DNA from: Paralvinella palmiformis
Taxonomy: Eukaryota > Annelida > Polychaeta > Terebellida > Alvinellidae
Length of the DNA stretch: 64,000 nt
Direction: 5' to 3'
Assembly (NCBI GenBank): GCA_025642065.1
Contig: JAODUP010000438.1
Location: forward strand, 147,001 to 211,000
Made by a program: the position numbers and the translations under genes. Of the stretch, positions 12,163 to 23,055 are shown piece by piece. The notes beneath the pieces were generated by a model. It did not search any database. It was not told where the DNA came from and worked only from the letters and a program-made list of their open reading frames with translations. The stretch's first letter is position 1. Each line of letters begins with the position of its first letter.

Positions 12163-12212
12163 GTGTTGTTGTTGTTGTTGTTGTTGCTACTATTGTTGCT
12201 ACTGTTGTGTTG
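12163..12212. repeat. (GTT)n microsatellite
   Basis: GTT triplets with CTA interruptions. Confidence 0.93.
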
Positions 12213-12691
12213 CTACCACTATCTTATCCATATAAAATAAAAAGGCATTAATCTGGCCTTTCCATTAGCGAGACGGGCCGTTTTCAATTTATTTTCAAAT
12301 AACATCTAATTCGACTCGGCATAATTAAGTTTCCCGAAGTAAATCAATAATATTTTATACGTTATTTAATCTCTTCTTGAGTCTTCGGGCAACAATTGAT
12401 GAGGATCGGTTGAGTGAGGAACGCTCACTTACACTACATCATTCTAAAAAAAAAAATACAAATTCCCTCTTCCGAACAAAATATAAACACAGAACGAGCC
12501 GTGGACTGGGTTAAGTTTTGTCCTTGATTAATGGCAATGGCTAATTAACTCGAACACATCACACGAACTCTGAGACTAGACTAGCTGATTCGGGCTTAAA
12601 TGAGTACATCTTTGAACATGATGGATTACATTGGATTATGTATTTGTAATTGGCAACTAGTAATGGAGAACTGACAATGGTAATGGACTGT

Positions 12692-12795
12692 AGTTTAGCG
12701 GTAGTGGGGGGTGGGGTGATGGTGGTTGCGATGGTGGTGGTGGTGGTGGTGGTGTGGGGTGGTGTTGGTGGTGGTGTTGGTGGTGGTGTTGGTGA
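12692..12795. repeat. (GGT)n microsatellite
   Basis: GGT/GGGT/GGTGTT repeats. The minus-strand Pro/Thr-rich frame is an artefact. Confidence 0.94.
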
Positions 12796-13304
12796 TGATC
12801 CAACAAATTGAAAATGTGAATACTCCTTACCATCTATGAGGTCCTTAGAGAAAAATACTCCGTTGTATAACATCCGACTGCAATTTAAAAAATCAGAAAA
12901 GCCGTTCTGTGCTGGGTGTATAAAAGAGGATGTATCCAGTTGGATGTATCCAGCTGGATGCTATAATCCTTAAATCACCCAACGGGAAATTATAAATTTT
13001 GGCATAAATGTTTTAAAGAGATTTAAGATAACAAACATTTTCTATCCACAAACACACCAAAAAAACGTGAACGTGGGGAGCTCATCCATTGCAACAAAAC
13101 AGTTGATTACACTAAACTGTGATAAAGATAGACAGATGGGTAAGAGATGATAACATAAAACAGACGGACAACGTGACAGGGAAAAGACTAGACAAAACGT
13201 AGATGAAGCACCTAATGTAGAGCACAGTGACAAGGAAGACGAAACAACTTGATGAAGTCAGATGGTGTCATCAATGGATAAACAAAGAGATAGTGATGAC
13301 AATG

Positions 13305-13608
13305 ATGTTTGATTTATATGACACCACATTCAACTCGGCTGATCTGGAGTACTTTTACATTATTATTATCTCTGGCCTGCTTCAATCCAACACACACCTC
13401 AACTCCCAAGGGAGCATACACAACGCGTGCTGCCACTATAGGCGCATAGCATTACTCAAACACATAGCCATCACGTCCTGTCAACTTCTCATTTCCGGCT
13501 GAGTGAACCAATAGCCACATGGCAGCACTGCAGCTTCGGAGCCTCGAACCCGTGACCCTTCGGTTATGAGTCGTACGCTCCAACTAACTGTGCCATCGAC
13601 GTGATTAA
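13305..13608 (-). mobile_element. SINE-C copy, near full length, tRNA-Met-like head
   Basis: On the minus strand the element starts with a tRNA-like head near 13600: GATGGCACAGTTAGTTGGAG, anticodon-loop-like CTCATAA, then GGGTTCGAGGCTC. The CAT triplet and layout resemble elongator tRNA-Met. The body has TTGGTTCACTCAGCCGG, then CTCCCTTGGGAGTTGAGG, and a tail containing GTAAAAGTACTCC and CATATAAATC. The last two blocks align with the SINE-C copy split at 21996-22430. The acceptor stem does not pair, so it is not a functional tRNA gene. It looks old. Confidence 0.65.
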
Positions 13609-13868
13609 GAGATCAAAGTAAATGTTGCTATTTTACTGCCACCTTTGTTTTAACACGGTATGATAAATATATCGAACAATAACAATAACAATAACCTCTA
13701 AAGCTCGTCAGATGAAGTGAATGAAGGAACACTGTTAAAACATATCCACCCGGGAATTGAACGACAGTACTAGAGGTGTGTGACCGACAACGTTACCAGT
13801 TACGGCATGGAGATAACATAGTTGATAAGTAACTAATAAATAAAGTTTAATTTATATATGTTTGTGCG

Positions 13869-14016
13869 CATATATATATATATATATATATATATGCCGG
13901 TATTAGTGAATGAGTGAGTGGATGGATGTTTGGATAAGTGAGTGAGTGAGTGAGTGAGTGAATGAGTAGGTGAGTGAGTCAGTGAGTCAGTGAGTCAGTC
14001 AGTGAGCGAGTGAATG
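13869..14016. repeat. (TA)n, then (GAGT)n passing into GTCA repeats
   Basis: A TA run at 13869-13895, then GAGT tetramers from about 13905 with a GTCAGTGAGTCAGTCAG transition at the right end. Confidence 0.93.
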
Positions 14017-14070
14017 GTTTATTTACTCTAACCACTGGTCACACATAAGACATATGATCAAGGGTTAATA

Positions 14071-14082
14071 CCCCCCCCCCCC
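14071..14082. repeat. C12 homopolymer
   Basis: Twelve consecutive C residues. Confidence 0.95.
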
Positions 14083-14218
14083 AATCCAGTACCATAGACT
14101 TTTTACTGAACTTTGAATCTGATCGGAAGGTTTACGACATGCTCCAGACTATAGAAATGACTTTATAATGGCAACAGATACTAACACAATATATAATAAT
14201 ATAAATGAAGATTATATA

Positions 14219-14268
14219 ACAACAACAACAACAACAACAATAATAATAATAATAATAACAATAACAAT
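14219..14268. repeat. (ACA)n/(ATA)n triplet microsatellite
   Basis: AAC triplets pass into AAT triplets. Confidence 0.95.
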
Positions 14269-14275
14269 CAAATTA

Positions 14276-14814
14276 AACTATTTTGATGTGTTTCACGGTG
14301 AATAAGCTAATTGTGTTTCTTTGTAAAAATAAGAAAAAATCTCGCACTTCTTAAAAGACTGGAATTATTTGTTAAATTAATCAACTGATTTAAGATCCAG
14401 CTGATGTCATCAATAAGACATCACATACGTAAATATAACATTGTTGTTATTGTTTGTTTTATTTTAAGGGGAGGTCTCTTCATTTTACGTAACTATAACC
14501 AAAAGATATCTTCCTACTAAGTATAATTTTTGTAATACAAACCGATTCTAATTCAATAATAACGTGTTATGTTTGTTTAGAAGTGGAATCAATCATTATG
14601 TTCGACACTATCTCTTCCGTGTTATTATTTTCTGATAAACAAATACACTGTCAGTGATGATTGTCGGCTAATTTGTTTTTAACGCTCTCACCGTGGACGT
14701 GATTTAGGTTTGGAATGAAAACTAACTGTACCGTATTTTACATATTAACTACATTAATGCTCTAAAATTGAACCCCCTTGTGTTAATACTATCACTTTCC
14801 ATCATCATTAAGAA
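14276..14814. other. unannotated AT-rich stretch
   Basis: No gene or repeat recognised. Confidence 0.4.
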
Positions 14815-14888
14815 CACACGCACTCACACAGACATTCACACACATTCACACACACACGCACACATACGCACACACACACACACGCACG
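14815..14888. repeat. (CA)n microsatellite with imperfections
   Basis: CACA-rich tract with CACT, GACATT and CGCA interruptions. Confidence 0.92.
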
Positions 14889-15314
14889 ACTATTCAGTTG
14901 GCATGACTGCCGACTGTTCACTCGCTGAAGGTAACTCGCCTCTACTAAATACTTTTAGCCGCGGCGCCAGTAGCCCTCACGTCATCGGATTAATACAAAT
15001 ACTATAATTGTTTGACGGCAAAGATGATCATGACAGACAGTATTAGCCACCGATTAAAAACATAATACCTGGTTCTGTAATCAGAATGGCGCATGCTCAG
15101 CTTTATAAATAGTTCCGTATTAAACAATTAGCATCTCACAGAGCAGATAACATCAATCATGTAATGTAATCGATCGTCGTAAAGGATATGATTAACAATA
15201 TTATCATTACTATAACGTCATCATCAACAAGATAAAGGTGCTCTTCTGGTAATATCTTGTTTTAAATCCTTTATATATAAGGTATTATAAATCTGTTGAC
15301 GTACTGCAGTACAT

Positions 15315-15530
15315 ATAACAACCAGGGTATATAACATAAATGTAACAACCAGGATATATAACATATGTGTAACAACCAGGATAGATAACATATGTGTAAC
15401 AACCAGAGTGGATAACTTAAATGTAACAACCATGGTATATAACATAGATGTAACAACCAAGGTATATAACATAGATGTAACAACCAGGGTATATAACATA
15501 GATGTAACAACCAGGATATATAACATAGAT
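15315..15530. repeat. 27-bp tandem repeat, 8 units
   Basis: GTAACAACCAGGRTATATAA followed by CATAGAT repeats exactly eight times with point changes only. Because 27 is a multiple of three and the unit lacks stops in several frames, open frames of 135-141 codons appear on the minus strand with 9-residue periods. They are a mechanical result of the repeat length. Confidence 0.96.
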
Positions 15531-15564
15531 GTAACAGATTTACATATTGGCATAAATGTGCATT

Positions 15565-15601
15565 TAAAACACACACACACACAAACACACACACAGAACA
15601 A
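15565..15601. repeat. (CA)n microsatellite
   Basis: CA run with two AA interruptions. Confidence 0.93.
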
Positions 15602-16092
15602 CACATACATTGCATGATAACAGCGACCATAATCAAATATATGTGACATTTAACAAGCCTATGTTTAGTTTTGTTCACTCTTCTAAGTTCGCCTTGAACA
15701 TCCTAAAATTTGTGAAACATCTTTAACATCAATGTCCAAACTCTGATGATCCTCTACCGACAAGTAGTTGGTGTCTGTTGTTCAGAAAACTTTATATAAG
15801 TTAAGTGTAGTCCCCAGAAATATCCCCTTCGTGAAGTCTCGCCCTAAATATAGAAGCCATTTTTCTAATTGTCTGACATGGGATGTGTTTAATCCATACT
15901 AACCTATCTTCATAATGGCTGCACCAGCATCGTGTGGATTATTTTGGCTGACCCCGTTTCTGGCATGTCGGTGTTAATCTGGGCAAAGCCTCACAAAAAT
16001 ATATATACCAATTATAATATCTTAGATTATCCCACACAATACCAGGGAGAAATTCAAACACACACACATTATAATGATCATGTTGTTGTTAT

Positions 16093-16180
16093 TGTTGAGT
16101 TATTTAGCCTTGGCGTTGTTAACATCTGGGACATATACCCGAGGAATAATTCCCTATGGGAACACATCCCACAAGCATAC
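16093..16180 (-). mobile_element. SINE-B fragment (3' half)
   Basis: The plus strand shows GAGTTATTTAGCCTTGGCG, GGGACATATACCCGAGGA and CCCTATGGGAACACATCCCA. These are the complement of the SINE-B body also seen at 46049 and 58548. The tRNA-like head is missing; a GT microsatellite replaces it. Confidence 0.65.
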
Positions 16181-16278
16181 GTATGTGTGTGTGTGCGTGT
16201 GTGTGCGCGTGCGCGCGCGTGTGTGTACAACTATATATACACACACACACACACACACTAATATATATATATATATAA
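16181..16278. repeat. (GT)n/(GC)n, (CA)n and (TA)n composite
   Basis: GTGTGCGCGTGCGCGCGCGT at 16181-16226, CA run at 16238-16258 and TA run at 16260-16277. It lies against a SINE-B fragment. Confidence 0.94.
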
Positions 16279-16617
16279 CAATTTACCGTTACTCGTATAC
16301 ATATAATTTATTGTCCTGTTGTTATTAGGCGATGTTATAAGATTAGATGAAAGCCACCAGATAGACAATAAATGGGATAATATACTTAACAGGAGACAAC
16401 CTGCGCACTGCTAGCCATAATAGATGAACCACAAACGGTCTACACATCATCACCTGACTTAATGAGAGACCCGTCTTAAAAGACTATCCACGTCGATTCG
16501 CTATTCTACTTAACCAGTGATTTAATCCACACACAGCCAATGCCGTGTGCGCAAATACACTTGTTCAAAAACGGACACATTTTACAGGCCATCATTTTTA
16601 ACACATACCAAAACATT
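16279..16617. other. unannotated stretch
   Basis: Nothing recognised. Confidence 0.4.
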
Positions 16618-16772
16618 TAGTATTTTATTTTATTTGAGTTATATGGCCGAGGGATGACTCCCTGGAGAACCAGAGAAACATATTCCGCAAACACAGATAT
16701 TAGCCAGATTCGAACCCACAATCTACCGGTTTGCAGCGCAGTGCTTTAACCGCTGTATCATCAGGACGCACC
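16618..16772 (-). mobile_element. SINE-B copy with tRNA-Cys-like head
   Basis: The minus strand reads GATGATACAGCGGTTAAAGC, GCGCTGCAAACCGG and TGTGGGTTCGAATCTGG. That is an A-box-like start, a GCA triplet in an anticodon-like loop (Cys type) and a B box. The body continues with AATATCTGTGTTTGCGGAAT, a block ending GGCCATATAAC, and a (TAAAA)n tail. This is the clearest SINE-B head in the window. There is no intact cloverleaf, so it is a retroposon rather than a tRNA gene. Confidence 0.7.
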
Positions 16773-17449
16773 CCCTCACAGTGTTAGTAATTCCAGCTGG
16801 CTCATTATAACATTACACGACCATATCAGACTTACTGTGTACTAGAATCCTCACAATAAGGTTAAATAAACATGAACTCTAATTGGCACAAGGTCAGTAT
16901 TTTCCTAACGCGGAGTTTACGAGCAAATATAATACCTAGTATTTAATAAAGTGGATTTGAAACTTGAATAAAATGTTCTCTGCATACATAATTGCATAAT
17001 TATAAGAAGAAAAGAATCTCAACTAAGTGGATGAAAGTGCAATCAACAGCTTAATTTTTAAATAGACTAAAATATTCCAGAGCTATAATAATTACGTAGT
17101 ATCTTATCGCCAAGTATTATAACGTCAGACTAGATACTTCAATTATCTATCCCTGTTAGGCTTTTTCTCGTCAGCATTGTGTCTAGATTACGTTCATATG
17201 TTGATATTCGAGTATGATACATCCCATAATATTCAATAAATAAAGTACACGTCTATATCTTTCTTCCGGTTTTTTCCAAAGAGAAATCAGACCTTTTCAG
17301 TTTCCTAATGGCCAAGACGAAAGGGCAATATTTCCACCTAAAAGGGATTATGAAAAGGGGGATTTAAATACCATACCTTGACTCTTAAAGTGCAACTTTA
17401 TTTCCAGCAATGGTACCTTAAAATAGGTGTCACTGTGGCAATAAATTTG
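16773..17449. other. unannotated AT-rich stretch
   Basis: No gene or repeat recognised. Confidence 0.4.
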
Positions 17450-17940
17450 TCTCATTTGTGTTCAGACAATTTACCGGGACATTTGAATTTACCCTCGTCA
17501 TTAGAGAAACGGTGGGAAATCTGATTGTCCGCAGAAGGTCAACTCGCTCGCCTTCCGGGAGACAAGATGGCCGCCGCGGAAGGGGACGATCTCTAAGGAC
17601 GAGCTTTATTGGATGAACAAACGGCGAACAATTACTCCCGTTAGTCATCAACTATCGCCCAACAAACACATTTCTATGAGAGCAACTATTCGATATCCCG
17701 TAGCCTCAACGTTTATCAACATTTCCCATAACAGGATCGGTTCCGATCGTGCCGCTTATCCGAAACAATCCGCAATCCAGACATCAGGAAAGAACGTCGA
17801 CGGCGGTGATTACCAGGCAATGGCGACTTTTGGAACGGTCACCGGAACGAAGCTATTCGGTGGAGGTCACGGGATCGTGGGTCGTTATGGGATTTGAAGC
17901 GGAGCAGATCCGTAACGCGGTAGAGTCGTAGAGTAACTGT
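17450..17940. promoter_or_regulatory. CpG-rich region with a YY1-like motif
   Basis: CAAGATGGCCGCC at 17573-17585 closely matches the YY1 core (AAGATGGCGGC type). An ETS-like CTTCCGGG lies just upstream. The segment is CpG-rich (GTCGACGGCGGTG, GGAACGGTCACCGGAACG) and contains a 94-codon plus-strand frame (17613-17897) without a recognisable domain. Read conservatively, it is a candidate promoter or 5' exon. There is no clear TATA or splice signal that fixes a direction. Confidence 0.35.
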
Positions 17941-18123
17941 TTATTTATACTCGACACCCGCGGACTAACTAAGGACGTAAAAACCGTCGTTGGTATAAAT
18001 GTTATATCAACGTTATCTGTGTTAAGATAATAAATCAGACACCAGGTGTCATTAACGATGTAGTTGATAGCGTCGGCTAAAGCTTGGCCACTGACATGTG
18101 ACCGGGCAGTGGGGGTGGGAGAC

Positions 18124-18127
<4 letters not shown>

Positions 18128-18163
<36 letters not shown>

Positions 18164-18167
18164 GGGG
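18128..18167. repeat. (TA)n followed by G7
   Basis: TA run of about 33 bp ending in seven G. Confidence 0.96.
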
Positions 18168-18527
18168 TCCTCTCATATCAGGGATATCAACAGCCGATCT
18201 CGGTATAGACCAATAACACACTGACACCGACAGGATGTAGTAGGTCATGAGGTTTATGTGAACGTCCAAGTTTAGAGTCCCAAGATTGCAGACGCTGCAG
18301 GACCGTCAGATGTTATTGCACACAGGAAAGGTGCAGATGACAATGAAAGGTTCCTCAGTCAGGAATGTGAACAGTGTACGCTCATACTCGAACTAGGTCT
18401 ATGTATGAGAATGTCAGTGTAGGGCTGTGACACGACGTCATGTGGTTATAGGCAGATGCCAGAATTAGGTGTATACTTATAGGAGCCTTCTTTAAATGTG
18501 GTTTAAATATTCAGAATGTGTAATTCT

Positions 18528-18680
18528 GTAAACATGGCAGGTTAAATTGGCCAAACGAGCTGCAATGCTGTAATGAGCCGACGTGAAACATGAAAGAAGC
18601 TTCTGACATAATCCGACCAGGTTTTGAACCCGGGTACTATATATCTGTATCCTATCGTGCTACCAATTAGGCCATTAATG
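18528..18680 (-). mobile_element. SINE-A copy, A2-type head, degraded
   Basis: The minus strand shows TAATGGCCTAATTGGTAGCAC, GGGTTCAAAACCTGG and a mutated body (TTTCATGTTTCACGTCGGCT). The plus strand keeps a distorted TTGGCCAAACGAGCTG where GGGCCGAGCGACC is expected. It is an old copy with many mutations. Confidence 0.6.
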
Positions 18681-19102
18681 TGTCCTATTATTTGCAGTAG
18701 TCACAGTAGTCGTTGTTCTAATAGTACACCTAATCAATACTAAATAGTCTCGGAAATTGCTACTACTAATACTACTACTACCACCATTTCAACTACTACA
18801 CATACTACTAATAATACTAATCGTACTTCTACTAGTATCACCACTAGATTTCATGTAATATAGACCCAAATAACCTACAAATGTAAACAACTGACACATA
18901 ATTTCAGTCAAGTTCAATCAATCTTCTTACTTCTTACTTCACATCATGACAATAATGATATATTATAAATAATGAAGTGACTGTATTATTGACTAGTCCA
19001 CTGATTCCTTGTTCCGTCATATTATAATAAGATTTAACAACGTCAAATAAGTCTATGTCTGTGTAACCGATATAAAACCTGCTCATCAGATACCAGCAGG
19101 TT
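18681..19102. other. unique sequence with a degenerate (ACT)n tract
   Basis: Imperfect ACT/ACTACC triplets at about 18758-18845; otherwise nothing recognised. Confidence 0.5.
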
Positions 19103-19162
19103 GTGTTATTAGATATGTTGATGCTCTGTGCCTGTTTCCTCTTACTATGTACCCTAAAACTC
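19103..19162 (-). mobile_element. R1 repeat, terminal fragment
   Basis: TGTTGATGCTCTGTGCCTGT followed by a TGTACCCTAAAAC end matches the terminal 50-60 bp of R1 copy 2, in the same orientation and 0.9 kb away. The rest of the element is absent. Confidence 0.65.
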
Positions 19163-19679
19163 ACATTGCCCGTGCCAGACATCTTATCTATTTCCATCCA
19201 GATTCCTTATTACACCAATGTAAGAACGTTATGTCATTATTACAACATGTTTGAGTTTATTAGCTTTGTTATGTATAATGTAGAATCTATATTGTTGTCC
19301 TCTTACGTGGTCTGGCGAAACGACCTATTAATTCATACAATGCTGCTTAATGGATTTATACTCCTGGAGTCGTTTGTTACTCCGGCAGGCATCTCCATGG
19401 GTATTAAGCTGCGGACAGAGTTTTTCCCATATTATGAGTAATTAGGTTACACTGATATAGGAAATTTGTTAAATGTATAGCTATTATAATCCCGACGTGT
19501 CATTCGCAGTATCGGAGATCTGCCTGAAATCCGCTGTTCTCGACCATGGGTCAAATAGTTCAAGTGGATAGGCGCTTTAGTTTAGATCCCACCACACCTA
19601 ACTGCATATACTTAGGGACGCTAAATTAAGCGTGAATGAACGTTCCTTAGTGATGAACGGAAACGTATGAGGGTTAGCT
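19163..19679. other. unannotated stretch
   Basis: A 112-codon plus-strand frame (19103-19441) is open here but starts in the R1 fragment and shows no recognisable domain. Confidence 0.35.
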
Positions 19680-20023
19680 GTTAGGTTCGAGTAAATCATA
19701 GTATTTACTCAGGTTTGAGACGATATTTCGTTCTAGTCCAGTAATAATCCATTGTGCGGTATTGCTACTTTGTTTTTATTTTAGTTAAATCACTTCAGTG
19801 AGTCCATACTGAGTTAGTGTACATTCTCTTTGTTATGAACAAACTGTAATGTTTGTTAACACGTCGAGGGTATATAAAAGGCCTGACGTTTCACTTAGGT
19901 TAGAGAAGAACTTCGACGCCAGGCTAATCGGACGTGTACCGATATATATGGTTCATATAGGTAGGATTTATTTAGTTATTCGAACCTAGAATAAAGCTGA
20001 GGTCAGCATCTGAGGTGTCGAAA
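19680..20023 (+). promoter_or_regulatory. TATA box to AATAAA segment, possible solo LTR
   Basis: TATATAAAAGG at 19871-19881 is a strong TATA match. AATAAA follows at 19990-19995, about 120 bp downstream, and a stretch ending in CA follows that. This spacing is typical of the U3-R-U5 layout of LTR retrotransposons. No TG start, target-site duplication, primer-binding site or second LTR was identified, so an ordinary promoter or chance cannot be excluded. The segment abuts R1 copy 2. Confidence 0.25.
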
Positions 20024-20466
20024 TGTTTTATATACAGGTTTCTTTTGGACCACAGAAAATTACTGTTGAATGTAAACTGTGGTGTCAAAATAGTTTATGA
20101 TATGTATGTAGCAAGTCACCATTGAACCACACGCACGTGTTGTTTGTTGCGAGCTGTGATATCAAATGGTATGTTTTACGTGCTTCCGCTTTTTGTACGT
20201 AGCCTGCATGTAGCCGCTTTCCTGTGGGCGTGACATATTTGTCGCGTACGAAAAGCGAATTAGCTGGTTCCCACAGGCTGATGAGTAGACCAGACACATG
20301 CTTAGGTATACGCACACATTTATCAATATGTGGAGGTATGGAACATTTTATTTTTAGATTAATGTATGTATAGTTGTATTTAGATTTATGGAGGTAGGTT
20401 TCGAAGGATGTTTAGATATATTGATGCTCTGTGCCTGTTGCCTCTTTATATGTACCCTAAAACACA
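20024..20466 (-). mobile_element. R1 repeat, copy 2 (MITE-like)
   Basis: This is the inverted counterpart of 1990-2434. The left end is TGTTTTATATACAGG and the right end is GTACCCTAAAACA, running into a CA microsatellite. It differs from copy 1 by scattered substitutions and a 4-bp deletion in the A-run. The same short frame (76 codons here, 66 in copy 1) persists but has no recognisable domain. Confidence 0.65.
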
Positions 20467-21087
20467 CACACACATACACGCGCAAACAAACACCTGTCCA
20501 TGTCTGATAATGTAGAAAGAACCCCCAGAAGAACACAGTTTATTGTTCTGCTATAAAATAACACATCTAACAAATATTAATCCTAGCCACATCCAGTTTA
20601 TTACCAAACAAAATCAATAAACTAACATTGATCCTGATGTCTTTTAAACAAACTATCTAATGCAGCAACATCATAATTTTACATACCTAGATACTTACTC
20701 CAACATTAATAACCAATAGTCCAGTACAAGTTTCGACTTCAATATTTATATAAACTGTAACTTGTGTTAAATATTTCAATTTATTTAAAAATAAATAACT
20801 GACACAACTTCTCTAGCTATCTATATACTTTTATTAAATTGCATTTGATGTCTCTGTCTAAGGGGCTCCTGGTACACAATGAATACATTCCCAGTTTAAA
20901 GGACAATCAAGAGCTTGTGATTCTGACTGTGATTATGATTGGCATTGTGACTGTGATTGTGATTGTGATTGAGACTGATTGCTAACATTTAGGCAGCATC
21001 ATTCAGCATCCTCGGGTCTTGGACAACTCATCTATAGATCGGTATCTGGTTGAATTAAATGACAATCTGTCTCAAACAAGTGTTATG

Positions 21088-21088
<1 letters not shown>
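20467..21088. repeat. unique AT-rich DNA with a degenerate (GTGATT)n tract
   Basis: CTGTGATTATGATTGGCATT and further GTGATTGTGATT hexamers lie at about 20924-20975. The rest of the stretch is unique sequence with nothing recognised. Confidence 0.6.

Positions 21089-21126
<38 letters not shown>
21089..21126. repeat. (TA)n microsatellite
   Basis: TA run of about 38 bp. Confidence 0.97.
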
Positions 21127-21127
<1 letters not shown>

Positions 21128-21316
21128 TTAGAAGATGAAGGAGTGTGAATATCAACCTACAGAAACACTGCAAAAATAATCAGCTCTGTGTCAAATACAT
21201 CCAGCAAGTCTCACTCGAAGAGGGAACTAGTAACTGTGTCATTTGACTTTTACTGAAGAATGAAACATCGCAAAAAGGCAAATATTTTGTTTAGTTATTC
21301 GTAGGCTTATATGTTC

Positions 21317-21331
21317 CCCCCCCCACACACA

Positions 21332-21378
<47 letters not shown>

Positions 21379-21380
21379 GC
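21317..21380. repeat. poly-C then (CA)n
   Basis: C8 followed by CA repeats with ATAC interruptions. Confidence 0.95.
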
Positions 21381-21995
21381 ACAAAACAAGATAACCTGCA
21401 GTCATGACATTACTCAATGATTTAAGATTAAGGGTATCAATTTTTCACACTTTGTCACTTCCTGGAACAATTCATCACCACCTTCTTTGACGATATAATC
21501 TGTTTCCCCCTTCAATTATCTGATTTGACTAAAACCAGACATTCTGTTCAGGTTTAATTTTTGGTTAACCAAAGCTAACAATTGTCAGCCAAAATTACTG
21601 AGAATATTTTCTAAAGATTGCATTTACTTGACTCTACTGTGTGAAGTGGACGCTGGCGTATGTAATGACGCACACTAACATGCAGGTATGCATGAACCTG
21701 TACAACTACTTCTAATATTAAACTATCGTGGGGAAGTATCCCCTAAACTGGTGAGAGAAAGTATTGGACGCTGATAATAAATGGTTGACACAGGATGAAG
21801 CCCAATGATCCAAATAATCGGGTTCAGTAAACTTATAAAAGTCTATAGTCCATATAAGATTCTTTAAATGTGACCTAATTATGATTGACTTCAGAAAGCC
21901 CCGGAAGTAAATAACCCGGAATGGTTCTGGCTGTTCTTCTTACGTGTAGGTTAGGACTATAATTACAAAGACACTCACAGTATAAAACAAATAGG
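21381..21995. other. unannotated stretch
   Basis: Nothing recognised. Confidence 0.4.
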
Positions 21996-22430
21996 GGCGC
22001 CTCCGTGGTCTAGTTGGTAGCGCGCTGGACCACCGATCACTACCACCTGAGTTAGAATCTCGGCGTGAGGCATATCCTGTATGCTTCCTTGGGAGATAAG
22101 AGTGGCGCCTCCGTAGTCCAGCGGTAGCGTGCTGGACTACAGATCACTACCACCCGTGTTCAAATCCCGGCGTGGGCATATCTGAAGGTTGTTTCGTCTT
22201 TGACTTCGCCTCATTACCTTTGGAGGTCGCTCGGCCCATTTAGCCTACCTTGTGCACAAAAGTGGCCGTAAAACATCAATCATCAATCATCCTTGGGAGA
22301 TGAGATATGTGCTGGGTGGAAACAGGTCTGAGTCAGGGATAATAATATTGTAAATAATATTGTAAAGCGCCTCAGAGCAGTTTCCAGTTCAATAGGACGC
22401 TATATAAATATCACATATTATTAGTAGTAT
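21996..22430 (+). mobile_element. SINE-C copy interrupted by a SINE-A insertion
   Basis: The head (GGCGCCTCCGTGGTCTAGTT, B-box-like GAGTTAGAATCTC) is the same type as the A1 head. The body is SINE-C: CTTGGGAGATGAGATATGTG, then GTCTGAGTCAGGGATAATAA, then GTAAAGCGCCTCAGAGC and a GACGCTATATAAATATC tail. A complete SINE-A (22104-22290) splits it after CCTTGGGAGATAAGA. Removing the insert rejoins the SINE-C body as in the copy at 13305-13608. Confidence 0.8.
22087..22305 (+). mobile_element. SINE-A copy (A1 head) nested in SINE-C, with target-site duplication
   Basis: The element runs from GGCGCCTCCGTAGTCCAGC at 22104 to GGCCGTAAAACATCAATCAT ending at 22290. CCTTGGGAGATAAGA (22087-22101) before it and CCTTGGGAGATGAGA (22291-22305) after it are 15-bp direct repeats with one mismatch, as expected for target-primed retroposition. 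The head, body and tail are all intact. Confidence 0.85.
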
Positions 22431-22435
22431 TATAT

Positions 22436-22504
22436 CCGAAGGGTGTTCCATTTAGCCTACCATGTGCACAAAAGTGGCCGTAAAACATCAATCATCATCA
22501 ATCA
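22436..22504 (+). mobile_element. SINE-A fragment with internal deletion
   Basis: CCGAAGGGTGTTCC is joined directly to CATTTAGCCTACCATGTGC and the GTGGCCGTAAAACATC tail. The segment from TTTCACTTCG to GGCTCGG is missing. It lies just downstream of the nested pair. Confidence 0.75.
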
Positions 22505-23050
22505 GAATGAAACAAACAAGCCCCCCCCCCCATATTTATATGTTTTTGTAACTCGATAAAACAACAAACTTATATCTGTGTGTTCGTGTAAAAAGAAGAA
22601 ACTGTCTTAAATACCGTATAACAATAACGGACGGACGGGACATGTTTGTTAGGCTCTGTTACGTGGCAACACGTTCTACATAACCCGTAACTATGACGAT
22701 AAACCACGGCTATAAGCAACATTTTTGGCCTCAGGTTATACTATTTATTGAAATTTTAGATTCCCAATACTCTCAACGCCACTCTTATAACAATTAGGTT
22801 AGAGTCGTCATGGCGTCGAACCCATAAACGCATATATTAAGTCGGGTTTGTAATTTACGTTTCCCGTATTTCACTTCATCCCTAAAGTGCCTCATTAAAG
22901 ACAAATTATCATGAAAGGAATGGCCCGAAAATGCTAACAGATGAACTAGCCAATAGATAGTCATGTAATAATAACAATAAAAGTACACCCGACTCCTATC
23001 ATATTTGATGGCTTCTTCCGCCGCCACATCGCTGGTCTGCCTTTCAATAT
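22505..23050. other. unannotated stretch
   Basis: C10 at about 22521-22530; otherwise nothing recognised. Confidence 0.4.
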
Positions 23051-23055
23051 CACCT

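Noticed and set aside
13530..13606. Functional tRNA-Met gene (CAT) on the minus strand
   Set aside because: The acceptor arms do not pair and the sequence continues into a SINE-C body.
19103..19441. 112-codon hydrophobic frame as a membrane protein gene
   Set aside because: It begins inside the R1 fragment, and hydrophobicity follows from T-rich codons.
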